Of a stretch of 36,081 bases of DNA, positions 25,137 through 32,975 are shown piece by piece. Numbering within the stretch: position 1 is the first letter of the stretch; each line of letters starts with the position of its first letter. The position numbers were made by a program, and so were the translations under genes. The stretch is from Chitinophagaceae bacterium (GTDB lineage: Bacteria; Bacteroidota; Bacteroidia; Cytophagales; Cytophagaceae), in the NCBI GenBank assembly GCA_028288405.1, contig JAQBNS010000129.1, forward strand, positions 1 through 36,081, read 5' to 3'. Below the pieces are notes generated by a model. The model was given only the letters and a program-made list of their open reading frames with translations. It did no database searches and had not been told where the DNA came from.

Positions 25137-27569
25137 ATGAGTGATTTCCCTAATCATCTTTCTTCTCAGGGTTTACCCAATCCGTCTGATTCTTCAGATG
25201 TGTTCTCGCAAGAGTTTGACATCACCCGTTTAATTGTTGTCTTTCGTAAAAATTTGATTTGGATAGTGCTTATCCTCATTTGTTCAATTTTGGGCGCGTA
25301 CTTTTTTATTCGGTACACAAAGCCACTGTTTGAATCGAAATCACAACTTAAATTAGATCTTAACAGTGAAGCAACAGCGGTAGGTTTGTCCAAGGTAGAT
25401 CCGTCTCTGGAAGAATATTCTTCAGCATCTAAAGTAGCCGGCGAAGTGGAGTTTATTAAATCTCCTTTGGTACTGAAAGAGATTAACTCAAGAGCTAATT
25501 TAGAAATAGGTTATTTCGCTTTGGGAGATATTCTGTTTGAAGAACGTTTTCAAACGAATCCTTTCGAATTGAAGTATACAGTCATTGATCCCTCTTTGAT
25601 CAATCAAAGAATCAACATCACTATAGAATCACCTTCAGAAGATAATTATAAATATTCCTATCCTTGGAAAGGAGAAACCATACAAGGCAATGCCAAATTT
25701 GGCAACATGATTACAACGGAAGGATTGGTTTTTAAAATCAATAAAACACCTTTCCTCCAGACTGAAACACTCAATAAAGATTTTTTCTGTATAGTGTACA
25801 GCCCACAATTCATTGAAGGATATATCTCTCAAAACCTCACGGTGGAAATAGATAACATAGAGGCGAGAATAATTTCTGTAGGATTTAAGGACTATAACAA
25901 AAACAAAGCGGCCTACATTGTGAACCTTATTGACTCGGTTTATTTAGAGAAAACCATTGAGTTAAAAACATCCAAACACGAAAAAACGCTAGACTTTTTA
26001 AAGTTGTCTCTGAGTAAAACCGAATCCAATTTGTTGGAAGCGGAACAGGATTTAGAAAGCTTTTTAAAAGAAAACAAAAGCGGTGAACTCAAAACATTGT
26101 ACGAAAGAGTATACACTAAGATCGATGAGTTTGAAAAAGAAAAAACAGCTCTGATGAGACAGTTGTACGTCTTCAAAGATTTAGAGGAATCAATCGATAA
26201 AGGACATGAATTGGAATCTTTTTTTCCAGCTCTTGTCGGTATTCAGGATCCACAGTTGATTAAGTCTTTGCAAGAGTATAACGATTTAAGGATGGATATG
26301 TTGAGAATAAAAAGCTCTCAAAGTTCCGATACCTACGTATTTCGACGCAAGCAGAACATGCTTAATAATTCCAAGTTGTCTGTTCTTAATCAATTAAGCC
26401 AGAACAAGCATGTCTTGCAAAAGGAAATATTTGAAATCAATTCCGCCATATTCAAATTGGAAAGTCAGATTGTTGATTTGCCAACTAAAGAAACGGAGTT
26501 GGCAAGATTAAAGAGACATTATGATATTTATGAAAAATTCTATTTGCTTTTGCTCGAGAAAGAAACAGAATTTGAGATCGCAAGAGCAGGGGCCATTCCT
26601 AATTTTGTAATCCTGTCACAGGCCTCTTTATCTCCTGTTCCCGTTTTTCCTCAATCAAAAATGGCTTATTCATTTGCCATCGGGTTTGGATTGCTTCTCA
26701 GCCTTATCCTTGTTTTGGTGAGTTATTTACTGGACTCTTCCTTGAGTTCTCTGAAAGAAATAGAGGCGGGTCTTCCCTTACCAGTCCTGGGCGGAATACC
26801 AGAGTACAAAAAGGAAAGGATGGATATTTCCAGACTTGTTGTAGATCAAAATCCAAAGTCCCAGATTAGTGAAGCCCTTCGATCGATAAGAACAAGTTTG
26901 GATTTTATGGTTTCTACCAAAGGTCGTCATAAAACAATTTCTATCACCTCTACAATTAGTGGAGAAGGTAAAACATTTGTTGCTGTGAACCTTGCCGGTA
27001 TATTGTCACAGTCAGGGTTAAAAGTTGTTTTGTTAGATCTGGACATGCGCAAACCAAAGGTGCATTTGTCTTTTGATGTAAGCAATGACAAAGGAATGAG
27101 TACCTTATTGATTGGTAAACATGAGCTCAGTGAATGTATAAAAAACACGAGCATGCCTAATCTCGATTTCATTCCCTCTGGTCCTACACCTCCCAATCCA
27201 TCAGAGCTTATTATGCGTGACGAGTTTAAGATGTTGGTTGACAAACTTCACGAAACATATGATATAGTGTTCATCGATTCTCCTCCGGTAGGATTGGTAA
27301 CGGATGGTATTCTAATCATGAAACATGTGGATGTTGCGTTATACGTACTCCGCATCAACTATTCGAAGAGATCGTTTAAGGCTAACCTGAATAAACTTGT
27401 TCAAACGGCAAACTTTAAACAGATGGGTGTTATCGTTAACGCTGTTCAAAATGTTCATACCTATGGCTACGGATATGGCTACGGATATGGGTATTATGAA
27501 AACGGCAAAAAAGAAACTGCAGGTAAGACTTTTGTGGATTGGCTGAAAAAGGTATTGAAAATTAAATGA
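25137..27569 (+). CDS. Wzc-like exopolysaccharide copolymerase/tyrosine kinase
   Basis: An 810-residue inner-membrane protein that controls chain length and export of polysaccharide by autophosphorylation. The order is: N-terminal Wzz region with a first span near residues 38-58 (LIWIVLILICSILGAYFFI); a long periplasmic region with coiled-coil (about 280-480); a second span near 525-545 (FAIGFGLLLSLILVLVSYLL); and a BY-kinase domain. The domain has the Walker A SGEGKTFVAVNLA, Walker A' VVLLDLDMRKPK and Walker B IVFIDSPPVGLV. The C-terminus has a tyrosine cluster, YGYGYGYGYGYY (about 776-787), the autophosphorylation region, encoded by a short repeat of GGCTAC/GGATAT units. It overlaps the phosphatase gene by four bases. 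Confidence 0.92.
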   Translation: MSDFPNHLSSQGLPNPSDSSDVFSQEFDITRLIVVFRKNLIWIVLILICSILGAYFFIRYTKPLFESKSQLKLDLNSEATAVGLSKVDPSLEEYSSASKVAGEVEFIKSPLVLKEINSRANLEIGYFALGDILFEERFQTNPFELKYTVIDPSLINQRINITIESPSEDNYKYSYPWKGETIQGNAKFGNMITTEGLVFKINKTPFLQTETLNKDFFCIVYSPQFIEGYISQNLTVEIDNIEARIISVGFKDYNKNKAAYIVNLIDSVYLEKTIELKTSKHEKTLDFLKLSLSKTESNLLEAEQDLESFLKENKSGELKTLYERVYTKIDEFEKEKTALMRQLYVFKDLEESIDKGHELESFFPALVGIQDPQLIKSLQEYNDLRMDMLRIKSSQSSDTYVFRRKQNMLNNSKLSVLNQLSQNKHVLQKEIFEINSAIFKLESQIVDLPTKETELARLKRHYDIYEKFYLLLLEKETEFEIARAGAIPNFVILSQASLSPVPVFPQSKMAYSFAIGFGLLLSLILVLVSYLLDSSLSSLKEIEAGLPLPVLGGIPEYKKERMDISRLVVDQNPKSQISEALRSIRTSLDFMVSTKGRHKTISITSTISGEGKTFVAVNLAGILSQSGLKVVLLDLDMRKPKVHLSFDVSNDKGMSTLLIGKHELSECIKNTSMPNLDFIPSGPTPPNPSELIMRDEFKMLVDKLHETYDIVFIDSPPVGLVTDGILIMKHVDVALYVLRINYSKRSFKANLNKLVQTANFKQMGVIVNAVQNVHTYGYGYGYGYGYYENGKKETAGKTFVDWLKKVLKIK

Positions 27570-28315
27570 TAAAGATATTCTCTGACCTGTTTAATAAGAA
27601 GGCACAAGTAGTTGTACCTGGATTAAAGGTTGACATGCATTCCCATTTGCTTCCCGGCATCGATGACGGGGTAGAGGATTTAGAACAATCATTACAGACC
27701 ATTAAAGATTTAGTAGCCCTGGGCTATGAAACACTCATTACCACTCCTCATGTGATGGGTGGAGTATATAATAACGATGCCGCACTGATCATTAAGAAAA
27801 GAGATGAAGTGCGGGCTTATGCAGCTGAAAAGGGAATAAAGATAAATTTGGAAGCATCAGCGGAATACTTTTTAGATGAAGTATTCATGGACATGCTGAA
27901 GAACGACAAAAGTAAATTACTGCCTTTCGGTGGTAATCATATACTCATGGAAACTTCTTTCATGTATCCCTCTCCTTATTTGGACGAAGCCATTTTTTTA
28001 CTTCAGGCTTCAGGCTTTAAACCTATACTGGCGCATCCGGAACGCTATATTTACTTACATGACGATTGGGACAGGTACTGTGAATTACATGATAAAGGAT
28101 TGTTGTTTCAGCTGAACTTATCGTCTTGCACAGGATATTATTCTCCCATGGTAAGAAAGATCGCCCGCAAGTTGATCGATACAGGAAGGGTTGATTTCAT
28201 TGGTACAGATTGTCATGGTGAAAGACATATTTCAGTATTGCAGAAAGCTGTAAAAGAAGAATACTATAAAAAGGCCATGGCATTGCCATTATTAAACAAC
28301 TCGTTGGTCTCATGA
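27566..28315 (+). CDS. YwqE/CpsB-type tyrosine-protein phosphatase (PHP family)
   Basis: A 249-residue phosphatase of the PHP family that removes phosphate from the tyrosine cluster of the Wzc kinase. Metal-binding motifs are seen in KVDMHSHLLPGIDDGVED, ITTPHVMGGVY, EASAEYFLDE, LAHPERY and GTDCHGERH. Its start overlaps the stop of the kinase gene (ATGA). The order kinase then cognate phosphatase is the usual arrangement of capsule operons, so phosphorylation and dephosphorylation are made together. It is of normal length, and a signal peptide is absent, as expected for a cytoplasmic protein. Confidence 0.9.
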   Translation: MIKIFSDLFNKKAQVVVPGLKVDMHSHLLPGIDDGVEDLEQSLQTIKDLVALGYETLITTPHVMGGVYNNDAALIIKKRDEVRAYAAEKGIKINLEASAEYFLDEVFMDMLKNDKSKLLPFGGNHILMETSFMYPSPYLDEAIFLLQASGFKPILAHPERYIYLHDDWDRYCELHDKGLLFQLNLSSCTGYYSPMVRKIARKLIDTGRVDFIGTDCHGERHISVLQKAVKEEYYKKAMALPLLNNSLVS

Positions 28316-29307
28316 TTTTAATTACCGGTTGCAATGGATCGTTAGGAAGCCAACTGGCCACAAGCCTTATTGGCGAAGGCCATGCGGTGAAAGGCTATAT
28401 AAGACCAGGTGCAGATCTAAGTTTGATTCCTCAGGAGATAAAAGAAAAAATCGAGTGGTGCTCGGGAAGTCTGTTTGATTCTTATGCACTGGGCAATGCA
28501 TTGGAAGGGATTGACCGGGTTATACATACAGCAGCAGTCGTTTCTTTCGCCCCATCGCGAAGAAAAGAGATGTTCAGAACCAACGTAGAAGGCACAGCAA
28601 CTTTGATCAATGAAGCACTCGTTTCTGGAGTCAAACAATTTATTCATATCAGTTCGATTGCCGCTTTAGGCAGACCTGTCCATAAACCTTTGATTGATGA
28701 GACCGACCTATGGGTTGAATCGGATAATAATACCAATTATGCCAAATCAAAATACCTTGCCGAATTGGAAGTTTACCGAGGTTTTGAGGAAGGATTAAAT
28801 GGTTTTGTACTGAATCCCTCTGTTATTCTAAGCCCGGGAGACATGGAAAAAAGCAGTACAAGGTTATTTGGCTATGTGCTCAAGGGAGGAGAATATTATA
28901 CGGAAGGTCAACTTAACTATGTGGATGTCAGGGACGTTTGCATGATAACAAGGAGGCTGATGCAACAGCCTATAACCGGCGAACGTTTTGTGCTCAATGG
29001 AGGAAGGATTAGTTATAAGTATTTTTTTGAACAGGTAGCTGCAGCTTTTGGTAAAAAGCCTCCGGAGAAATTAGCCAGTACATGGATGAAAGAACTCATT
29101 TGGAGGATAGAATACCTGCGCTCGTTGGTATCGGGTTCTGAGCCTCTGATTACAAAGGAAACAGCTCGTTTGTCAGGGAATAGCCATGAGTATGATAATA
29201 ACAAGATAAAGGCGCTTTTGTCTTACGAATTTCATACGATAGACGACTCTATTCAATGGGTCTGCAAGGAGCTTGAAAAGCAGTCAGCTGTTCATAACTT
29301 GTTGTAA
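28312..29307 (+). CDS. NAD-dependent epimerase/dehydratase (extended SDR)
   Basis: A 331-residue extended short-chain dehydrogenase with the nucleotide site ILITGCNGSLGSQLA and catalytic YAKSKY (YxxxK) with SSIAAL preceding. Sequences such as VIHTAAVVSFAPSRRKEMF, NVEGTATLINEAL and FVLNPSVILSPGD are like NAD-dependent epimerases, 4-reductases (dihydroflavonol reductase type) and 3-beta-HSD proteins. Whether it works on a nucleotide sugar is not clear; the position after the EPS genes suggests it, but the sequence is closer to DFR-like reductases. It overlaps the phosphatase stop by four bases and closes the operon. A 74-bp gap follows. Confidence 0.82.
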   Translation: MILITGCNGSLGSQLATSLIGEGHAVKGYIRPGADLSLIPQEIKEKIEWCSGSLFDSYALGNALEGIDRVIHTAAVVSFAPSRRKEMFRTNVEGTATLINEALVSGVKQFIHISSIAALGRPVHKPLIDETDLWVESDNNTNYAKSKYLAELEVYRGFEEGLNGFVLNPSVILSPGDMEKSSTRLFGYVLKGGEYYTEGQLNYVDVRDVCMITRRLMQQPITGERFVLNGGRISYKYFFEQVAAAFGKKPPEKLASTWMKELIWRIEYLRSLVSGSEPLITKETARLSGNSHEYDNNKIKALLSYEFHTIDDSIQWVCKELEKQSAVHNLL

Positions 29308-29381
29308 AAGCTATATAGAGCACATGCTTATTTTTATTAGCTTTAGATAAACCAATTCATTCAGCTATTCGTTTTACCACT

Positions 29382-30785
29382 ATGGGGAAAAGAAACAGAA
29401 CGTCTCAGGAAGATTTGAAGGCTGTAAAGGGTTTTGAAGAAAGTCTTCAGAAAGGTGAGCCACTCTTTTTAGATGTATCCATCTACGAAATCATCGTACA
29501 TTTTTATTTGGAACATGCTAAAATCAATAAAGCACTTAAAGCTGCTACCATAGGTTTTGAACAACATCCATTCTCTTCTGAAATGATGGTGCTTAAAGCA
29601 ACTGCGCTGTTAAGCAAAGGATATTATGATAAAGCAGAGGAATTGATCGATAAAGTAGAGCTTTACCAACCGAATGATTTGGAGACTATTCTATTGCGCG
29701 TTCAATACTTAAGTTTGCAGGAGCAATACGAAGAAGCAGAACAATACATCAGCGAAAAACTTTTATTAGCAGACTCAGAAGACCAGGCGGATTTATATGT
29801 CGCTTTGGCTGGTATCCTTCAGGATTGGGGCAAGTTTGACGATGCCGTGTCTTATTACCAAAAAGCGTTGGCTATTGATTCCTCTATTGAAGAAGCCATA
29901 TATGATTTGTCCTATTGTCTGGAAATCCTGGATCGCCAGGAAGAAGCGATTGAGCTTTTTCAGACCATCATCGATAAAGATCCTTATTCTTGTGATGCCT
30001 GGTTTTGCTTGGGTATCGCTTACCTGAAACTGGAGAATAATAGCAAAGCAAAAGATGCGTATGAATTTGCTATCGCCATCAATGATAATTTTGCACCTGC
30101 TCATTTTAACTTAGGCGAACTGTATGTGTTTGAGGAGAATTATGAACAGGCCTTAGAGCATTTCAATAAAACGTTGAGCCTGGAAGGACCTGGTCCGGAT
30201 ATTTATTACAGTATTGCTTTCTGTATGGAACGTCTGGCCAAGTATGGCAAAGCAATAGAGTTTTACCGAAAAGCGTCTAAGATCAATGTATTTTACGACG
30301 AGGCCTACTATGGCATAGGTCGTTGTCTGGAGGCTCAGGACAAGCCTTATGAAGCGATTCATTTCTACGGTAAAGCCATTAAATTGGATCATTATAATCC
30401 CTCTTATTGGCTGGCTAAGGCAGATGCGGAGTATAGAACAGGTAATGTGACCTCCAGTATCGAGGCTTACCAGGAAGCCTGTGTGTTGGACCCTACAAAT
30501 CCTGAAATCTGGAAAAATTGGAGTTTTGTCCATTATGAAATGGGGAATTTTGCAGAGGCCTATGATCTTGTCATGGCAGGAATAGAGGAGCTTCCAGAAG
30601 AAGCGGAGCTGTATTATAGAGCAGTTGTCTATCTTATTAGTGCAGGTAAATACAAAGAAGCCTTTACTTATTTAGAAAATGCGTTAATTTTGGACTTTGA
30701 AATGCATCACATCCTTTTCGAATTCTTTCCGAGACTAGAAACACAAAAGGGTTTATATAAAATTATTGATCAGTATAGAAAATAG
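29382..30785 (+). CDS. Tetratricopeptide-repeat protein
   Basis: A 467-residue protein made of repeated helix pairs: about ten TPR-like units, for example FDDAVSYYQKALAIDSSIEE, NSKAKDAYEFAIAINDNFAP, YEQALEHFNKTLSLEGP and YGKAIEFYRKASKINVFYDE. There is no signal peptide or membrane segment, so it is cytoplasmic. TPR arrays bind partner proteins; the partner is unknown. It starts a closely packed series of genes with ComA, DedA, aroE and uvrB (gaps of 5 to 18 bp), and the next gene is only 5 bp away. Its promoter region (29308-29381) shows no match I trust. Confidence 0.85.
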   Translation: MGKRNRTSQEDLKAVKGFEESLQKGEPLFLDVSIYEIIVHFYLEHAKINKALKAATIGFEQHPFSSEMMVLKATALLSKGYYDKAEELIDKVELYQPNDLETILLRVQYLSLQEQYEEAEQYISEKLLLADSEDQADLYVALAGILQDWGKFDDAVSYYQKALAIDSSIEEAIYDLSYCLEILDRQEEAIELFQTIIDKDPYSCDAWFCLGIAYLKLENNSKAKDAYEFAIAINDNFAPAHFNLGELYVFEENYEQALEHFNKTLSLEGPGPDIYYSIAFCMERLAKYGKAIEFYRKASKINVFYDEAYYGIGRCLEAQDKPYEAIHFYGKAIKLDHYNPSYWLAKADAEYRTGNVTSSIEAYQEACVLDPTNPEIWKNWSFVHYEMGNFAEAYDLVMAGIEELPEEAELYYRAVVYLISAGKYKEAFTYLENALILDFEMHHILFEFFPRLETQKGLYKIIDQYRK

Positions 30786-30790
30786 CGTGC

Positions 30791-31558
30791 ATGTACGACA
30801 ATTTTAAGTTAACACAAATTCCATCACGCACATTGAAGCCAAGACAAGACGGTTTCACCATGGTGATGGATAAAGGATTGAGTATTCGTGAAGTAGAAGA
30901 TCTCCTGGATGTAGCAAGCGATTATATTGATATTGTAAAGTTAGGATGGGCTACTTCCTACGTTACCCCTAAGTTGAAAGAAAAACTTGCTGTCTATAAA
31001 GCAGCGGGCATTCCTACTTATTTCGGAGGAACGCTGTTTGAAGCATTTATTGTACGCAATCAGTTTGAAGAATACCGCAAGATATTAGACAAATTTGATA
31101 TGCCCTTTGCAGAAGTTTCAGACGGTTCTGTAGATATGAACCACGACCAGAAGTGTGAATACATCCGCACATTGGCGAAACAAGTGACGGTTTTATCGGA
31201 AGTAGGTTCAAAGGACGTTGAAAAAATTATTCCTCCTTACAAATGGATTCAACTGATGCAATCGGAGTTAGATGCCGGTGCATGGAAAGTAATCGGTGAA
31301 GCAAGAGAAGGCGGAAACGTAGGACTGTTCAGGTCTTCCGGTGAAGTAAGGTCGGGCCTGGTAGAAGAAATACTAACGCAAATTCCATCTGAAAAAATAA
31401 TCTGGGAAGCACCGCAACGCGATCAACAAGTATGGTTTATCAAGCTGTTGGGTTCTAATGTTAACTTAGGTAACATTGCACCACATGAAGTCATTCCAGT
31501 GGAAACGCTACGCTTAGGCATTCGAAGCGATACGTTTGATTACTTTCTTGATAAATAA
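30791..31558 (+). CDS. Phosphosulfolactate synthase family (ComA)
   Basis: A 255-residue TIM-barrel protein of the ComA family (PF02679). The founding enzyme adds sulfite to phosphoenolpyruvate to give phosphosulfolactate, the first step of coenzyme M synthesis in methanogens. Characteristic stretches are GFTMVMDKGLS, VKLGWATSYV, GGTLFEAF, EVSDGSVDM, SEVGSKD and IWEAPQRDQQVWFI. Bacterial members include YitD of Bacillus; their product is not coenzyme M in Bacteroidota as far as is known. A link with sulfonolipids, common in Cytophagales, is an idea from the chemistry only. It lies in a tight operon between the TPR gene and dedA. Confidence 0.85.
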   Translation: MYDNFKLTQIPSRTLKPRQDGFTMVMDKGLSIREVEDLLDVASDYIDIVKLGWATSYVTPKLKEKLAVYKAAGIPTYFGGTLFEAFIVRNQFEEYRKILDKFDMPFAEVSDGSVDMNHDQKCEYIRTLAKQVTVLSEVGSKDVEKIIPPYKWIQLMQSELDAGAWKVIGEAREGGNVGLFRSSGEVRSGLVEEILTQIPSEKIIWEAPQRDQQVWFIKLLGSNVNLGNIAPHEVIPVETLRLGIRSDTFDYFLDK

Positions 31559-31563
31559 GCCGC

Positions 31564-32205
31564 ATGGAATTCCTGAAATACTTTATTGATTTGTTTCTGC
31601 ATTTGGATAAACACTTGGATTTCTTTGTTTCCAATTACGGTGCATTAACTTACCTCATTTTATTCCTCATCATCTTTGCAGAGACCGGTCTTGTAGTCAC
31701 ACCTTTTCTACCTGGTGACTCTTTGCTGTTTACTGCCGGCGCTATAGCCGCAAGACCCGATGGACTAGATCCCTATCTTCTGACTGTTTTGCTCATAGTA
31801 GCTGCTATTCTTGGAGACGGCGTCAATTACCTGGTTGGGAAATACTTTGGTCCGAAAGTTTTTGCACGTGAATACCGTTTTCTAAAAAAAGAACACTTAT
31901 TGAAAACACAAGCGTTCTATGAAAAACACGGAGGCAAAGCAATCATCCTCGCACGCTTTGTTCCTATCATACGTACATTTGCTCCATTCATTGCCGGCGT
32001 TGGTTCTATGAATTATTCGAGATTTGTAATCTTTAATGTCATCGGTGCAGTGGTATGGGTGGTTTCATTTGTAACATTAGGTTATTTCGTGGGTGATTTA
32101 CCTTTTGTAAAAAAGAACCTTAGTGCTCTGGCTCTAGGCATTGTTTTCGTTTCTATACTGCCAGTGATTATCCAAGCCATTGCTTCACGCAAAAGCACAA
32201 ACTAG
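31564..32205 (+). CDS. DedA-family membrane protein
   Basis: A 213-residue inner-membrane protein of the DedA/SNARE-associated (VTT) family. The conserved FAETGLVVTPFLPGDSLLFTAG and ARFVPIIRTFAPFIAGVGSM contain the acidic residue and the FxxR...P-type motif needed for family function. Five or six hydrophobic segments are visible. Some relatives move lipid carriers such as undecaprenyl phosphate or act as scramblases of other lipids; the substrate here is unknown. It is 5 bp from ComA and 18 bp from aroE. Confidence 0.9.
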   Translation: MEFLKYFIDLFLHLDKHLDFFVSNYGALTYLILFLIIFAETGLVVTPFLPGDSLLFTAGAIAARPDGLDPYLLTVLLIVAAILGDGVNYLVGKYFGPKVFAREYRFLKKEHLLKTQAFYEKHGGKAIILARFVPIIRTFAPFIAGVGSMNYSRFVIFNVIGAVVWVVSFVTLGYFVGDLPFVKKNLSALALGIVFVSILPVIIQAIASRKSTN

Positions 32206-32223
32206 TGTTAAACGAAGTATACC

Positions 32224-32961
32224 ATGAAACAATTCGGCCTGATTGGTTATCCGTTGAGTCACTCGTTTTCCAAGAAATATTTTTCGGAAAAATTTGAAAA
32301 GGCATCCATCACAGATGCACATTATGAGCTCTATGAATTGAAATCGTTGCAGGACTTCAAAACCTGGATGAATAGCATTTCGAATTTAAAAGGATTGAAC
32401 GTTACCATTCCTTATAAGCAAGAAGTCATTCCTTTTCTGGATAGTTTGAATGATAAAGCGAAAGCGATAGGCGCTGTCAATGTGATTAAGAAAGAACCGG
32501 ACGGTACTTATACGGGTTACAATTCCGATTATTATGGATTCAAAAATTCCCTGGAAGATTTTTTAAGCGATACTAAACCCAAGAAAGCCCTGGTATTAGG
32601 AACAGGTGGGGCTTCTAAGGCTGTCATTGTTGCACTGCAAGACATGGGTATAGATTACCGTTATGTTTCACGAAAGGCTTCCGGTTGTACATTGGGTTAT
32701 GAAAACCTGACGGCTGAGTTGATTGCTGAACATTTACTGATTATCAATACAACTCCACTGGGTATGTCTCCGAACATCGATCAATGTCCTCCAATTCCTT
32801 ATCAGGCGATTGGACAAGAGCATCGATTATATGATCTTGTATATAATCCTTCGGAAACTTTATTCATGAAAAAAGGGTTACAACAAGGCGCCAAGGTGAA
32901 GAACGGCTTGGATATGCTCATTCTACAGGCTGAGAAAGCCTGGGAAATCTGGAACTCTTAA
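32224..32961 (+). CDS. aroE: Shikimate dehydrogenase (AroE)
   Basis: Reduces 3-dehydroshikimate with NADPH in the shikimate pathway. The shikimate site shows GYPLSHSFSKKYFSEKF, NVTIPYKQEVIPFLD with the catalytic Lys, and GAVNVIK. The dinucleotide site is VLGTGGASKAVIVAL. The usual NTDxxG is NSDYYG here (Thr to Ser). The C-terminal GLDMLILQAEKAWEIWN is standard. At 245 residues it is slightly shorter than the E. coli protein. It lies 14 bp before uvrB. Confidence 0.93.
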   Translation: MKQFGLIGYPLSHSFSKKYFSEKFEKASITDAHYELYELKSLQDFKTWMNSISNLKGLNVTIPYKQEVIPFLDSLNDKAKAIGAVNVIKKEPDGTYTGYNSDYYGFKNSLEDFLSDTKPKKALVLGTGGASKAVIVALQDMGIDYRYVSRKASGCTLGYENLTAELIAEHLLIINTTPLGMSPNIDQCPPIPYQAIGQEHRLYDLVYNPSETLFMKKGLQQGAKVKNGLDMLILQAEKAWEIWNS

Positions 32962-32975
32962 CTGCAAGAATCAAC

